The notes: a model not told the origin generated them from the letters alone. 51,603 nt of DNA from an uncultured Desulfobacteraceae bacterium (GCA_937982505.1 CALJLV010000018.1:1-51603), one strand, 5' to 3'. Counted from the first letter of the stretch, positions 9,393 to 18,174 are shown. Translations and numbers: made by a program.

Positions 9393-11499
9393 CGGCGACC
9401 TTGGGGTGACCGTCCTGGAACAGAATCGGGTTGAGATCGATTTCCCGGATCTGGGGGCACTGGCGCGCCAACTGTCCCAGCCGTACCAGAATGTCCGCCA
9501 GGGCCAGCCGGTCGGCGGGCGGCAGACCGCGCCAGGGGCCCAGGACCTGGCGGCCGCGGATGGCGTCCAGAAGTTCCAGGGCGTCGGCCTGATCGAGGGG
9601 GGTCAGTCGCATGGCCCGGTCTCCGAGGGCTTCGGCGCTGATCCCGCCCAAACCGAAAAGCAGACAAGGCGGAAATCCAGCCGGACGGGTGACGCCGGCA
9701 ATGACCTCGCGCCGCGCATCGAGCATTTCGCAGACCAGCAGGCGCGTGCCGGGGCGGCGGGCCTGGATCTCGCCGGCCGCGGCCAGGACCCGTTCCCGGT
9801 CCCAGAGCCCCAGGTGCACCAGGCCGGCTTCGGTCTTGTGGGCCATTTCAGGGCTGCGGCTGCATCCTTTAACCACCACCGGGAAGCCGATTTTTACGGC
9901 CGCCGCCGCGGCTTCTGCCGGAGTCTCGACCCGCGCTTCGCGTACCGTGGGGATGCCCCAGGCGGCCAGAATCCGCTTGGCATCGTACTCGTCGACGGGG
10001 CCGGCGATCGGGACCTGCCGCCCGAGGCCCTCCAACGGCGCTGCGGTCGCCTGGACGGGCAGGGGCCGGCGGCGTATTTGGGCCCAGTGCCACAGGGCGG
10101 CCATGGCCCGGGCGGCTTTTTCCGGGCCGTCGAAGGTGGGAATGGCATTGGCCTGAAAAGTGCAGACCGCCTGGTCCTCGCGGCCGAAAAAAGAGGATAT
10201 CAGCAGTGGTTTGCCGTATCGGGACGGCATGGTGACCAGCTTGTCAAGGGGCACCGTGAGCATCCGGCGGAAGGTTTCCAGATCGGCGCCGAAAAATTTC
10301 TGGAAGATCGGAAACGTCAATTCGGCCCAGCCGGTATCCATGATGCCGTGAATCAGCAGCCCGTCGATCTCGTCGGCCGCCAGGAGGATCTCGGGCAGGG
10401 TCTGGGCAAGGCGGGTCATGTCGGTATGGAAGGTCAGATCCACCGGGTTGCGTACGCTGGCGTGCCCGGGCATCTGGGACTGCAGCCGGTCCTGCAGGGC
10501 AGGGCTCAGCTCGGGCACCTGGAGCCCTTCGGCATCCAGCCGCGAGGCCATGGCCGTGCCCGGGCCGCCCGAGTTGGTGAGCACCGCGATGTGCCGCCCT
10601 TTGAGGGCCGGTTGGGTCGCCAGGGCGTGTCCGATCTGGTAGAGAGCCTCGATGCTCTCCGCGCGGATGATGCCGGCCTGGGCCAAAAGCCCCTCGTAGA
10701 GGTTGTCCGGTCCGGCCAGGGAACCGGTATGGCTGGCGCCGCTGCGGGCTCCGGCGGCCGTGCCCCCCACGTACTGGGCCACGATGGGGGTGTGCCGGCT
10801 GATGCGGCGGGCGGCCTCCAGGAAAGGCGCCGGACGGCGGATTCCCTCGATGTACAGGGCGATGGCCCGGGTGTGGGGATCGGCGCCCAGATGCTCCAGG
10901 GCGTCCACCAGATCGATGGTGGTCTCGTTGCCCACCGAAAAGGCCTGGTTGAGGCCGATGCCGCGGGCGTGCAGGTATCCCAGGGTCTGGGTGATGTAGG
11001 TTCCGCTTTGGCTGATGAGCGACAAGCCGCCGGGCGGGGCCAGGACCGGGGCCGCCGTCAGGTTCAGCGGCAGGCGGGTATTGATCGCCCCCATGCAGTT
11101 GGGCCCCAGGAAGCGGATCCCGTAATGGTCGGCGATCGCCCCCAGACGGGCTTCCAGGTCCGCGCCTTCGGCCCCCGTCTCCCTGAATCCGGCGCTGACG
11201 ATCACCCCCCTGCGCGTGCCCAGTTTCCCGAAAGATTCCATCATCTCCGGCACGAGCCGCGTCGGGACCACCAGCATGAAGATCTCCGGGGGCTCGGGAA
11301 GGTCTGCGATGCGGGCATGGCAGGGGAGCCCAAAAATCTCCCGCTCCCGGGGATGAACGCACAGCACCTTGCCCGGATACCCGCTGTAACGCAGGTTGAG
11401 CAGCTGCATGGTGCCCATGTTGGCCGGATTGCCGCTGGCGCCGACGAAGCCGATGCTGGCCGGTGCGGCGATGCTCTGAAGCGGGTTGGATGATGGCAT
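9373..11499 (-). CDS. ADP-forming acetate/acyl-CoA ligase (fused alpha-beta)
   Basis: 708 residues from the ATG at 11499. The N-terminal part is the alpha subunit: a CoA-binding Rossmann domain (IGFVGASGNPANMG, near the start), a succinyl-CoA-ligase-like domain (FLGPNCMGAINTR; SLISQSGTYITQTLGY), and GASHTGSLAG, whose His is the phosphorylated residue of the family. After ~490 comes the beta part, an ATP-grasp domain (DEYDAKRILAAWGIPT; FPVVVKGCS; HKTEAGLVHLGL; FGLGG; EIDLNPI). Such enzymes convert acyl-CoA, ADP and phosphate to acid, CoA and ATP in anaerobes; the substrate could be acetyl- or branched/aryl-acyl-CoA. The frame stays open upstream to 11616, but the residues before MPSSNPLQS do not look like the family. 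Confidence 0.88.
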   Translation of the reverse strand: MPSSNPLQSIAAPASIGFVGASGNPANMGTMQLLNLRYSGYPGKVLCVHPREREIFGLPCHARIADLPEPPEIFMLVVPTRLVPEMMESFGKLGTRRGVIVSAGFRETGAEGADLEARLGAIADHYGIRFLGPNCMGAINTRLPLNLTAAPVLAPPGGLSLISQSGTYITQTLGYLHARGIGLNQAFSVGNETTIDLVDALEHLGADPHTRAIALYIEGIRRPAPFLEAARRISRHTPIVAQYVGGTAAGARSGASHTGSLAGPDNLYEGLLAQAGIIRAESIEALYQIGHALATQPALKGRHIAVLTNSGGPGTAMASRLDAEGLQVPELSPALQDRLQSQMPGHASVRNPVDLTFHTDMTRLAQTLPEILLAADEIDGLLIHGIMDTGWAELTFPIFQKFFGADLETFRRMLTVPLDKLVTMPSRYGKPLLISSFFGREDQAVCTFQANAIPTFDGPEKAARAMAALWHWAQIRRRPLPVQATAAPLEGLGRQVPIAGPVDEYDAKRILAAWGIPTVREARVETPAEAAAAAVKIGFPVVVKGCSRSPEMAHKTEAGLVHLGLWDRERVLAAAGEIQARRPGTRLLVCEMLDARREVIAGVTRPAGFPPCLLFGLGGISAEALGDRAMRLTPLDQADALELLDAIRGRQVLGPWRGLPPADRLALADILVRLGQLARQCPQIREIDLNPILFQDGHPKVADALMVV

Positions 11500-12068
11500 G
11501 GCCTGCTTTCCCGGATCCACACGGCGGAAGGTCCGGCCGTGGCCAAGGGGTTCCTGGAGGGCGGCTTTTCCCCTGGTGCCGGGGCGGCCGCGGTAAGCGT
11601 CCGGGCACGGTACCACAAGGTTTTAGTGGATGCCAAGGGTTTTGCGTGCCCCCGGCGAGATCGGCACGAACCGGAGGGGAAAAAAGAGATTTTTCGCAGC
11701 CGGTCAAGGCCGTGGAATCCGCCTTGACTTTCCTTCTGCCCTTCGCTACGGAAGAAACTGCGCCTGGATGGCAAGGTTTCCGCCCCTGCCAGCGCAAGCC
11801 ATTCCCAACGGACCGTACCGTTAGACCGGAACATTCGCTCTGGCCACCTTCCTTTTTGCCATGAGTCGATGGTTGTTGCAGCCCCGATCCCAGCGCCGCC
11901 CCCGTGGGCCCGCCGCCGGCTGCCGACTCGCGCGAAGGCAGGCCTCAGGACCTTGACGACGGTACAGATCGATCCGCACCGACACTGCTAGACGACAACC
12001 GCTGCCGCTCGGCAAGGAAGATGGCCGGGTGTATCGCCCGTTTGACGATGAGGCCCAGGGAGGAAGGG
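11500..12068. other. Intergenic region, 569 bp, between divergent genes
   Basis: Separates the acyl-CoA ligase (minus) from the plus-strand gene at 12069. Short open frames exist on both strands but none has both a ribosome site and protein-like composition. A TTGACT at ~11723 on plus and a TTGGCA at ~11645 on minus are possible -35 boxes, without good -10 partners. No tRNA or obvious structured RNA was recognised. Confidence 0.5.
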
Positions 12069-12701
12069 ATGACCGACAACTTTTTGCACAATCTGCGCAA
12101 TCAAGGAAACAAACGCTTCGACCGGAACCGCGGCAAGTCCTTTGACGGTCAATTTCGGCCCAATGACCGTTTCGCCGGACGGGACCGCAAGGGCGCCCCC
12201 CAGCGCAAGCCGGCCGACGCCGACCAGCTGCAGTCCATCAAGCGTCTGCTTGAAGGGTTGCTCGAACAGCAGCGGCGTCTGGTGGAGCTTGGTGAACGCA
12301 CGGCGGGGGCCACCGAACGGCTGGCCGAAGCGCTCGAAGGCCTCGCCCGAGGGATCCATCCGGCCGGCAGCCTGTCGGCGGCGGCCAGTGACCGCCCGGC
12401 GCCGGCCGCCCCCGAACCGGATCCGCCCCCCGGGCCGGCGGCGCCGGACAGCGCCGCCCTCGCCGCCGGCGAGGGCGGCGATCACACCCCGGAAGAGACC
12501 GCGGAGGCCGATCCGCGCCAGACGGCCGCCGAACTGATCCTGACCCAGCGGGCCCGGGGACAGGAATTTGAGCAGATCGCCCAGTTGCTCAACCAACAGG
12601 AGATTCCCACGCTTTCAGGCAAGGGACGGTGGCGTGCCCAATCCGCCAGTCGACTCTACAACACCCTGGTGGCCGCCGATACCGGCCAGCCCTCAGACTA
12701 A
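12069..12701 (+). CDS. Hypothetical protein with recombinase-like C-terminal helix motif
   Basis: 210 residues from an ATG preceded by AGGGAGGAAGGG; the frame is open to 11904 but this is the only start with a ribosome site. Residues 1-50 are basic and Asn/Arg-rich (possible nucleic-acid binding), ~55-95 form a predicted amphipathic helix or coiled coil, ~100-155 are a disordered Ala/Pro/Glu linker, and the last ~55 contain ILTQRARGQEFEQIAQLLNQ followed by IPTLSGKGRWRAQS. That last pattern resembles the DNA-binding segment of serine recombinases (LN-x-IPT-xxGKGRW-xxxS), but there is no catalytic domain. It may be a regulator or a domesticated DNA-binding module. Confidence 0.65.
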   Translation: MTDNFLHNLRNQGNKRFDRNRGKSFDGQFRPNDRFAGRDRKGAPQRKPADADQLQSIKRLLEGLLEQQRRLVELGERTAGATERLAEALEGLARGIHPAGSLSAAASDRPAPAAPEPDPPPGPAAPDSAALAAGEGGDHTPEETAEADPRQTAAELILTQRARGQEFEQIAQLLNQQEIPTLSGKGRWRAQSASRLYNTLVAADTGQPSD

Positions 12702-12709
12702 CTCCCGTC

Positions 12710-12738
12710 TTGCGTTGTCGCGGCAAATGGTATAAGAT
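12710..12738 (+). promoter_or_regulatory. Promoter and long leader of the cold-shock gene
   Basis: TTGCGT (12710-12715) and TATAAG (12731-12736) are 15 bp apart. Transcription from about 12745 would leave a ~155-base untranslated leader before the cold-shock ATG at 12900, as in cspA mRNAs, whose long leaders refold with temperature. A strong AAAGGAG precedes the start codon. Confidence 0.5.
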
Positions 12739-12899
12739 ACGGCGCTGCCAAGAGAAGCGGTGTGATTTGGCGATGCAGGACCATTATTCGTTGCCCCGAT
12801 GTACGTCAATCCGGGCTCTTTGAAAAGCCGAGGTCTTCGCAGCGTATGATGGTATGCCTGCCAAGGGCACTAGGACCACCATGAAAGGAGTGTAGTCAG

Positions 12900-13103
12900 A
12901 TGGCCAATGGGATTGTGAAATGGTTCAGTGACAAGAAAGGGTATGGGTTCATCGAACAGGAAGATGGCAAGGGGGACATCTTCGTTCACTACAGTGCCAT
13001 CAACGGTAGCGGCTTCAAGACGCTTGCCGAAGGAGACCGCGTGAGTTTCGACATCGTCGATGGAGAGCGCGGTCCGGCGGCCCGCAATGTCCAGAAGCTC
13101 TAA
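12900..13103 (+). CDS. Cold-shock domain protein (CspA family)
   Basis: 67 residues, the standard length. It forms one OB-fold with the RNP1 motif KGYGFIEQ (14-21) and RNP2 motif DIFVHYSAI (27-35), which bind single-stranded RNA or DNA; Csp proteins act as RNA chaperones. GIVKWFSDKKGYGF is a near-perfect family signature. It is monocistronic: its own promoter lies upstream and an intrinsic terminator 32 bp downstream. Several paralogues usually exist per genome, so no numbered symbol is given. Confidence 0.97.
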   Translation: MANGIVKWFSDKKGYGFIEQEDGKGDIFVHYSAINGSGFKTLAEGDRVSFDIVDGERGPAARNVQKL

Positions 13104-13135
13104 TCGCCGCTAAGGTAGCGCCGTCCAGTATTGAA

Positions 13136-13171
13136 AGCCCTCCGGCGGGTCCAGCCGGGGGGCTCTTTTTT
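13136..13171 (+). terminator. Intrinsic terminator of the cold-shock gene
   Basis: An 11-bp stem (13136-13146 with 13154-13164, one G-T pair), a 7-base loop and a CTTTTTT tail. Confidence 0.9.
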
Positions 13172-13260
13172 GCCGCATCGCGGAACAGGGTTTCCATGGC
13201 CGCGGGTCCTGTCCGGGGCGCCGGGCGCCGGTGGCCGCACCAGGAAAAAGGAGGCCAGTC

Positions 13261-13515
13261 ATGAAAGGCGGAGCAGGGGGCTGGATTGTCAACCTGATCA
13301 GTTTCATTCTGCTGGCACTGCTGGCCCTGACGGGCGTTGCGGCATGGCTTTTGCCGCACGGCGGGGGAGCGGCGCTTCAGGGAGGGCGCCGCCTGCTACA
13401 CGCCGCGCACCGCACCGGGGCGCTTTTATTCCTGGTGGCCATCGGTGTCCATATCTGGTGGCACCGGGGGACCATTCTGCTGAATCTGAGAAAATACGGC
13501 ATCCTCCAGCGATGA
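13261..13515 (+). CDS. Small two-helix membrane protein with paired histidines
   Basis: 84 residues from an ATG preceded by AAAAAGGAGG. Two hydrophobic helices, ~10-32 (LISFILLALLALTGVAAWLL) and ~54-70 (GALLFLVAIGVHIWW). Histidines at the start (HAAHRTG) and within helix two (VHIWWH) resemble half of a DUF4405 or cytochrome-b-like four-helix bundle, so haem binding by a dimer is conceivable but unproven. It lies just upstream of another small gene (13550). Confidence 0.65.
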   Translation: MKGGAGGWIVNLISFILLALLALTGVAAWLLPHGGGAALQGGRRLLHAAHRTGALLFLVAIGVHIWWHRGTILLNLRKYGILQR

Positions 13516-13549
13516 GCGATGCCCAACCCCACACCGAGCGAGTCTGCCG

Positions 13550-13918
13550 ATGAAAGATGAATCTTCCGAGAGAATCGATTTTTCCCTGGATACCCAGAAC
13601 CTCTATCGAGAGGAAAGCTTCACCGACTTGCGTTCGGGGGCCGTGCGGCGGCTGGTGCCGGTGCATGCCGATGGAAGCCCGGATCCTGGCCGCACGCCGA
13701 TTTTCATCGGCACCGCCCAGATTCTGACCCCCGACGGCGCCCTGCCGATTCAGGCGGCCCTGCAAGCCGACAACCTCAAGGGGGCCCTGGCGGCCTACCC
13801 CTACACGATGCAGGCGGCGCTGCAGCAAACCCTCGCCGAACTGGAAGCGATGCAGCAAAACACCTCCCGGCCGTCCCAGGAGGATTCCCGGATCGTGATT
13901 CCCGGGCGCGACTTCTGA
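13550..13918 (+). CDS. Hypothetical cytoplasmic protein
   Basis: 122 residues beginning MKDESSERIDFSLDTQNLY, acidic, with no signal peptide or membrane segment. It has an alternating beta-rich middle (RRLVPVHADG; IFIGTAQILTPDGALPIQA) and a helical C-terminal half (ALQQTLAELEAMQQ). Codon use and composition are like the neighbours, so it is probably a real gene. It starts 34 bp after the small membrane protein. Function not recognised. Confidence 0.65.
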   Translation: MKDESSERIDFSLDTQNLYREESFTDLRSGAVRRLVPVHADGSPDPGRTPIFIGTAQILTPDGALPIQAALQADNLKGALAAYPYTMQAALQQTLAELEAMQQNTSRPSQEDSRIVIPGRDF

Positions 13919-14019
13919 TCGAGGCGGCAAAAAAAAACTTGCGTGGACGCTTCGATTGTGGCACGACTTTAGTGCCCTGGTGTTCGATCCGTCGCCTTTC
14001 CATCCACGACACTCCTTAA

Positions 14020-15747
14020 GTGACAGGGACTTGCGCTTTGGCACGCCGACTCAGACCCCGATGGTGGCCTGTCCGGTGGCTGTCGCCGGCTCCCCTGGCG
14101 GCGGCCGTCCTCTGCGCCGTCCTGGCCCTTTGGGCCGGCATCCCGGGGGGCGCCCAGGTGGCGGCGGGCGAGGCCTGGGGGGGCAGCCTCGTCCAGGCCG
14201 TTGCCGAACCCCAGTCCCGGGGGTCCCCCGCGGTCCCCGAGGACGGTGCCGGCCGCTGCCGCTCTTTTTGCGACGGCCTGCTGACCGGGCTGGTCCTCAG
14301 CCTGGCGAGCTACAACCTGGTGCTCTTCGTTTTCATCCGCGATCGAACCCATCTGCTGTTCGCTCTCTACGGTATCCTCGCCGCCCTCTACGCCCTGAGT
14401 GTCCAGGAGTACCTGAGTGAACTGATCTGGCCGTCCTGGCCCCGCTGGGACAGTATTTTTTCCTGGATTCTGGTCATGGTGACCGTCCAAGTTTTTGTCC
14501 GTTTTACCCAGCGTTTTCTCAATACCGCCGAAACCATTCCCGGCGGGCACCGCTGGCTCAACCTGCTGATGGGCCTGCTGGTGGTCGGCCCCTTCCTGGG
14601 GGCGCCGGTCGTCGGATTGGACTGGCGGCGGGAAGGATTCCTGTGGAACACCTCCCTGGCCCTGATCGTTTTCGTATCGGTGATCGTCCTGGCCCGGATC
14701 TGCCAGCATCGCGGCTATGCCCCGGCCCGGGCCTATCTGGCGGGGAACACCTTTTTCTGCGTGGGGGGCTTTTGCTACGGCTTGAGCGTTCTGGACCTGG
14801 TTCCCGGAAGGATCTGGCTTCGTGACCTGGCCCAGGTGGGGATCGCCTTTCAGGTAGGGTTCTTCTCTTTGGGCATCGCGGACCGCGTCGCCCGGCTGCG
14901 GCGCCGCCTGGCGCGTCAGGAGATCGAAAAGGCCCGTTTCGAACAGGAACTGGTGGCCGCCCAGAATCGCGAGCTAGAGCTGCGGGTGGCCCGTCGCACC
15001 GCCGAGCTGCAGCGCAAGCAGGAAGAAACCGAGCGCCTTCTGTACAATATCTTGCCCCGGGAAGTGGCCCGGGAGCTTCGGCGCTACGGGCAGACAACCC
15101 CCTGCCGTCATGATGAAGTGAGCATCCTGTTCGGCGACTTCGTGGGGTTCACGGTTACCGTGGGCACCATCCCCCCCCAGAAGCTGGTGGGCGAATTAAA
15201 CGCCATTTTCGGGGCCTTCGACGACATCGTCGAACACCACGGCCTGGAAAAGATCAAAACCATTGGGGATGCCTATCAGGCCGTCGCCGGACTGCCCCAG
15301 GCCCGTTCGGATCATGCCGGGGCCTGCGTGCGCGCCGCCCTGGAAATGGCCGCCTTTGTCGAGGTCCGCAACCAGGCTTCGGCCATCAAGTGGCGCATCC
15401 GCCTGGGCATCCACTCGGGCACGGTGGTGGCCGGTGTGGTGGGAAAGCGCAAATTCGCCTATGATATCTGGGGCGACGCGGTCAATATCGCCGCCCGCAT
15501 GGAGGCGGCCGCCCACGCGGGGCGCGTCAACCTTTCGGCCTACACCTACGATCTGGTGAGGGAGCATTTTGAGTGTGAATACCGCGGAAAGATCGAGGTC
15601 AAGGGAAAGGGCCGCATCGACATGTATCACGTGATTGGGGAATATGGATCCGGACGCCCGAAGGCTCCAGGCCTCGCGGGCCCGGGGGGGGGATCCGGCC
15701 GCCTGCCAGGAACGCAGCCAGCCGTGACCAGGGAGGGGGACACATGA
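14020..15747 (+). CDS. Class III adenylate cyclase with 7TM (7TMR-DISM-like) membrane domain
   Basis: 575 residues from a GTG; a TTG at 14038 behind AGGGAC is an alternative start. After an N-terminal signal or helix, residues ~85-290 form about seven membrane helices like 7TMR-DISM receptors, but the usual periplasmic ligand domain is missing. A coiled linker (~291-340) connects to the cyclase domain. Metal ligands are Asp373 (ILFGDFVGFT) and Asp417 (IGDAY). Lys413 and Asp482 (YDIWG) are the adenine-selecting pair, and Asn489 and Arg493 (NIAAR) stabilise the transition state, so the product is predicted to be cAMP. The stop overlaps the ATG of the aminotransferase (ATGA). Confidence 0.88.
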   Translation: MTGTCALARRLRPRWWPVRWLSPAPLAAAVLCAVLALWAGIPGGAQVAAGEAWGGSLVQAVAEPQSRGSPAVPEDGAGRCRSFCDGLLTGLVLSLASYNLVLFVFIRDRTHLLFALYGILAALYALSVQEYLSELIWPSWPRWDSIFSWILVMVTVQVFVRFTQRFLNTAETIPGGHRWLNLLMGLLVVGPFLGAPVVGLDWRREGFLWNTSLALIVFVSVIVLARICQHRGYAPARAYLAGNTFFCVGGFCYGLSVLDLVPGRIWLRDLAQVGIAFQVGFFSLGIADRVARLRRRLARQEIEKARFEQELVAAQNRELELRVARRTAELQRKQEETERLLYNILPREVARELRRYGQTTPCRHDEVSILFGDFVGFTVTVGTIPPQKLVGELNAIFGAFDDIVEHHGLEKIKTIGDAYQAVAGLPQARSDHAGACVRAALEMAAFVEVRNQASAIKWRIRLGIHSGTVVAGVVGKRKFAYDIWGDAVNIAARMEAAAHAGRVNLSAYTYDLVREHFECEYRGKIEVKGKGRIDMYHVIGEYGSGRPKAPGLAGPGGGSGRLPGTQPAVTREGDT

Positions 15748-16943
15748 AGGCCCAGGACCATATTCAACTGGAAGAGACCTTCGGGGCGCACAATTACAAG
15801 CCCCTGGACGTGGTGCTGACCTGCGGTCGGGGCGTCTGGGTTTGGGACGTGGACGGCCGTCGCTATCTGGATTGCCTCTCGGCCTACTCCGCCGTCAACC
15901 AGGGCCACTGCCATCCACGGATTCTCAAGGCCCTCACCGATCAGGCCGCACGGCTCACCCTGACCTCGCGGGCTTTTCGCAACGATCAGCTGGGACTGTT
16001 TTATCGGGAATTGTGTGACTTGACCCATTCCCACAAGGTGCTGCCCATGAACAGCGGCGCCGAGGCGGTGGAGACCTGCATCAAGGCGGTGCGCAAGTGG
16101 GGCTATCAGGTCAAGGGGGTGCCCCTGGACCGGGCCGAGATCATCGTCTGCGCCGATAATTTCCACGGGCGTACCATTGCCATTGTCGGATTCAGTACCG
16201 ATCCGACGGCGCGGGAAGGCTTCGGTCCCTTTCCTCCAGGGTTCAGGACCATCCCCTTCGGCGATGCCGAGGCCCTGGCCGCGGCCATCACCCCCCACAC
16301 CGTGGCCTTTCTGGTGGAGCCGATCCAGGGTGAAGCCGGCGTCAAGATCCCGCCGCCGGGATACCTGAAATCCGTGCGCGAAATCTGCACCGCCCACAAT
16401 GTGGTCCTGATCCTGGACGAGATCCAGACCGGTCTGGGCCGCACGGGAAAACTGCTGGCCGAGGCGCACGAGGGCCTAGAGGCCGATCTGACCCTGGTGG
16501 GCAAGGCCCTGTCGGGCGGTTTCTACCCGGTTTCGGCGGTTCTGTCCAACAGCGAAGTGCTCGGGGTGCTGCGTCCCGGGGAGCACGGCAGCACATTCGG
16601 CGGCAATCCCCTGGCCTGCGCCGTGGCCCGCGCGGCCCTGCGAGTCCTCGTGGAAGAGGGGATGATCGAGAATGCCGCCGTCATGGGGAACCGGTTTCTA
16701 CAGGGGCTGGAAGGGATACGCCATCCCCTGATCAAGGAAGTGCGGGGCAGGGGCCTGATGATCGGGATGGAGTTGTTGCCCGCAGCCGGCGGGGCGCGCA
16801 CCTACTGCGAACGGCTCCGCATGCGCGGACTGCTGTGCAAGGATACCCACCGGGATACCATCCGGCTGGCCCCGCCCCTGGTCATCACCGCAAGCGAGGT
16901 GGACTGGGCCCTGGAACAAATCGCGGGCGTCCTGGCCGGCTGA
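15744..16943 (+). CDS. rocD: Ornithine aminotransferase
   Basis: 399 residues, a class III PLP-dependent aminotransferase. Key features: NSGAEAVETCIKAVRKWGY (~98-116), FHGRT (~143-147), LDEIQTGLGRTGK (~223-235) with the PLP-ring Asp, and GKALSGGFYPVSAVLSN (~253-269), where the Lys forms the Schiff base. These patterns are typical of ornithine-delta-aminotransferase, which turns ornithine and 2-oxoglutarate into glutamate semialdehyde and glutamate in proline/arginine metabolism. Acetylornithine or 4-aminobutyrate aminotransferase is less likely. The start lies in an ATGA overlap with the cyclase gene and has GGGAGGGGG upstream, so the two are translationally coupled, an unusual pairing. Confidence 0.88.
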   Translation: MKAQDHIQLEETFGAHNYKPLDVVLTCGRGVWVWDVDGRRYLDCLSAYSAVNQGHCHPRILKALTDQAARLTLTSRAFRNDQLGLFYRELCDLTHSHKVLPMNSGAEAVETCIKAVRKWGYQVKGVPLDRAEIIVCADNFHGRTIAIVGFSTDPTAREGFGPFPPGFRTIPFGDAEALAAAITPHTVAFLVEPIQGEAGVKIPPPGYLKSVREICTAHNVVLILDEIQTGLGRTGKLLAEAHEGLEADLTLVGKALSGGFYPVSAVLSNSEVLGVLRPGEHGSTFGGNPLACAVARAALRVLVEEGMIENAAVMGNRFLQGLEGIRHPLIKEVRGRGLMIGMELLPAAGGARTYCERLRMRGLLCKDTHRDTIRLAPPLVITASEVDWALEQIAGVLAG

Positions 16944-17019
16944 CCTCGCTCTGGCGGCCAGCGCCCGCGGGGGCGCAGGTCTTGCCGCGATGCCCGGACA
17001 TGCGCTCCATCGAGGGCCG

Positions 17020-17706
17020 CTAGCGGGCGATCAATTCCCCCAGCCCCGTGATGCGCGGGTTGATCTGCTCGGGATCACCGCTGTAGGTCACGGTCCCCAA
17101 TCCGCTGATGACGGCGTCCAGGCGCTGGTCGGCATGCACGGCGGCGCTGCCGGCCCCCTCCAGCGCCACCACCACCGTTTGCGCCCGCAGCTGTTCGGCC
17201 CGCAGTTCGCTGGCGCCCATGAGGGCGGCTTCAAAGCGCTCGCATTGCCCGGAGAGGCGGGCATTGCCGGTGCCATCCAGTTTCAGCGCGAACCGGTCCC
17301 CATGGATCCCGTCGGCTTCCACGTCGACGGTTCCCCCGGATTCCAGGCCGGTCAGCCGGGGTACATCGATTTCCAGGCGCAAGTCGGTCTTGAGGCACAG
17401 GGAACGGTCGCTGTCCACCGTCAGCTTCCCGTCATGCACCTCGGTGCGGATGTGGGGCAGAATGTTGTCGTCGCCGCGGAGCCTGACGCGCTGCGCCGGG
17501 CCGACCTTCACCCGCACCTGGTAGACCCCGCTGACGGCCAGGTGGGAAAAAGGCTGGAGGGCGCGGGCTTCTTCCCGCACCACGCCGCTGCCCTCGACGC
17601 AATCCGGGCGGCCGGCGAAGGACTTTTGCGGCGGCAGGCCGGTCGCCAGCAGGGCCAGCAGTGCGATCCAAAGCAGTGCGATCCAAAGAATCGATGTCCT
17701 GCGCAT
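17020..17706 (-). CDS. Secreted GIN-domain (DUF2807) protein
   Basis: 228 residues from the ATG at 17706; the longer frame upstream overlaps another gene. A signal peptide (MRRTSILWIALLWIALLALL..., cleavage near residue 30) leads into a repetitive beta-helix-like domain with the DUF2807 pattern: FSHLAVSGVYQVRVKVG, LTVDSD, LRLEIDVPRLTGLESGGTVDVE, then short repeated turns (LDGTGNARLSG; LEGAGSAAVHA; ISGLGTVTYSGDP). GIN domains are found in periplasmic or surface proteins of unknown function. It is the last gene of a minus-strand run of envelope genes. Confidence 0.8.
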   Translation of the reverse strand: MRRTSILWIALLWIALLALLATGLPPQKSFAGRPDCVEGSGVVREEARALQPFSHLAVSGVYQVRVKVGPAQRVRLRGDDNILPHIRTEVHDGKLTVDSDRSLCLKTDLRLEIDVPRLTGLESGGTVDVEADGIHGDRFALKLDGTGNARLSGQCERFEAALMGASELRAEQLRAQTVVVALEGAGSAAVHADQRLDAVISGLGTVTYSGDPEQINPRITGLGELIAR

Positions 17707-17732
17707 GGGAATCCCTCCCGAAAATGGGCGGA

Positions 17733-18032
17733 CTAGTTCATCGCGGAAAAGGGCTTGTTGAGATTGTTCTTGATGAGGTCTCCCTCTCCGGGCGCGCCAT
17801 AGATGCGGCTGTAGGCGGTCCGCACCTCGCCGCTGACCGTATCGATGACAAAGGCGCCGACCCCGCCGCCCTGGGGCCCCAGGGCCCCGGACCAGGCGCT
17901 GAGTTGATAGCGGCCGGAGTTCAGGGGCGGGGTGTTGTCCACCCCGCCGGTCAGCATCAGAAACCCGATGACCACCAGCATGCCCAGCAAGAAGAAACGC
18001 AATCGCTCGCGCCAAACCGCTCTGCCGTCCAT
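17733..18032 (-). CDS. Small signal-anchored hypothetical protein
   Basis: 99 residues from an ATG behind AGGAGG. One hydrophobic helix (~11-29, FFLLGMLVVIGFLMLTGG) anchors it; the rest is predicted periplasmic (SGRYQLSAWSGALGPQGGG; VGAFVIDTVSGEVRTAY). The tail resembles short domains ending in a regulated residue stretch (FVIDTVSGEVR), seen in many small envelope proteins. It lies 26 bp upstream of the GIN-domain gene, so the two are likely co-transcribed. Family not recognised. Confidence 0.65.
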   Translation of the reverse strand: MDGRAVWRERLRFFLLGMLVVIGFLMLTGGVDNTPPLNSGRYQLSAWSGALGPQGGGVGAFVIDTVSGEVRTAYSRIYGAPGEGDLIKNNLNKPFSAMN

Positions 18033-18081
18033 GGAGACCTCCTTTGGGCTTGTTTCCAGCGCCTGGCTGGCGGACAAAGAA

Positions 18082-18120
18082 ATCCCCTTCTCCAACAGGA
18101 TCGGGCGTGGAAAAGGGGAT
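18082..18120 (-). terminator. Probable intrinsic terminator after the LPP20-like gene
   Basis: On the minus strand a 12-bp stem with one mismatch (ATCCCCTTTTCC / GGAGAAGGGGAT) is followed by TTCTTTG. It lies downstream of the gene ending at 18175 and upstream of the gene starting at 18032, so it probably separates the curli-like operon from the two smaller envelope genes. Confidence 0.6.
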
Positions 18121-18174
18121 GGGGCCTGTCGCCGGGCCGCGGCGGGCTTGGACTTGCCGCGCCGCGGGGGCGCG

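Noticed and set aside
11500..12068. tRNA or small RNA in the 569-bp gap
   Set aside because: No GTTCRANNC-type T-loop, no anticodon arm and no strong hairpin with T-tail found.
13967..13985. Sigma-54-like site (TGGCAC...) before the cyclase gene
   Set aside because: The -12 element lacks GC at the required spacing; it is also a small GGCAC/GTGCC inverted repeat by chance.
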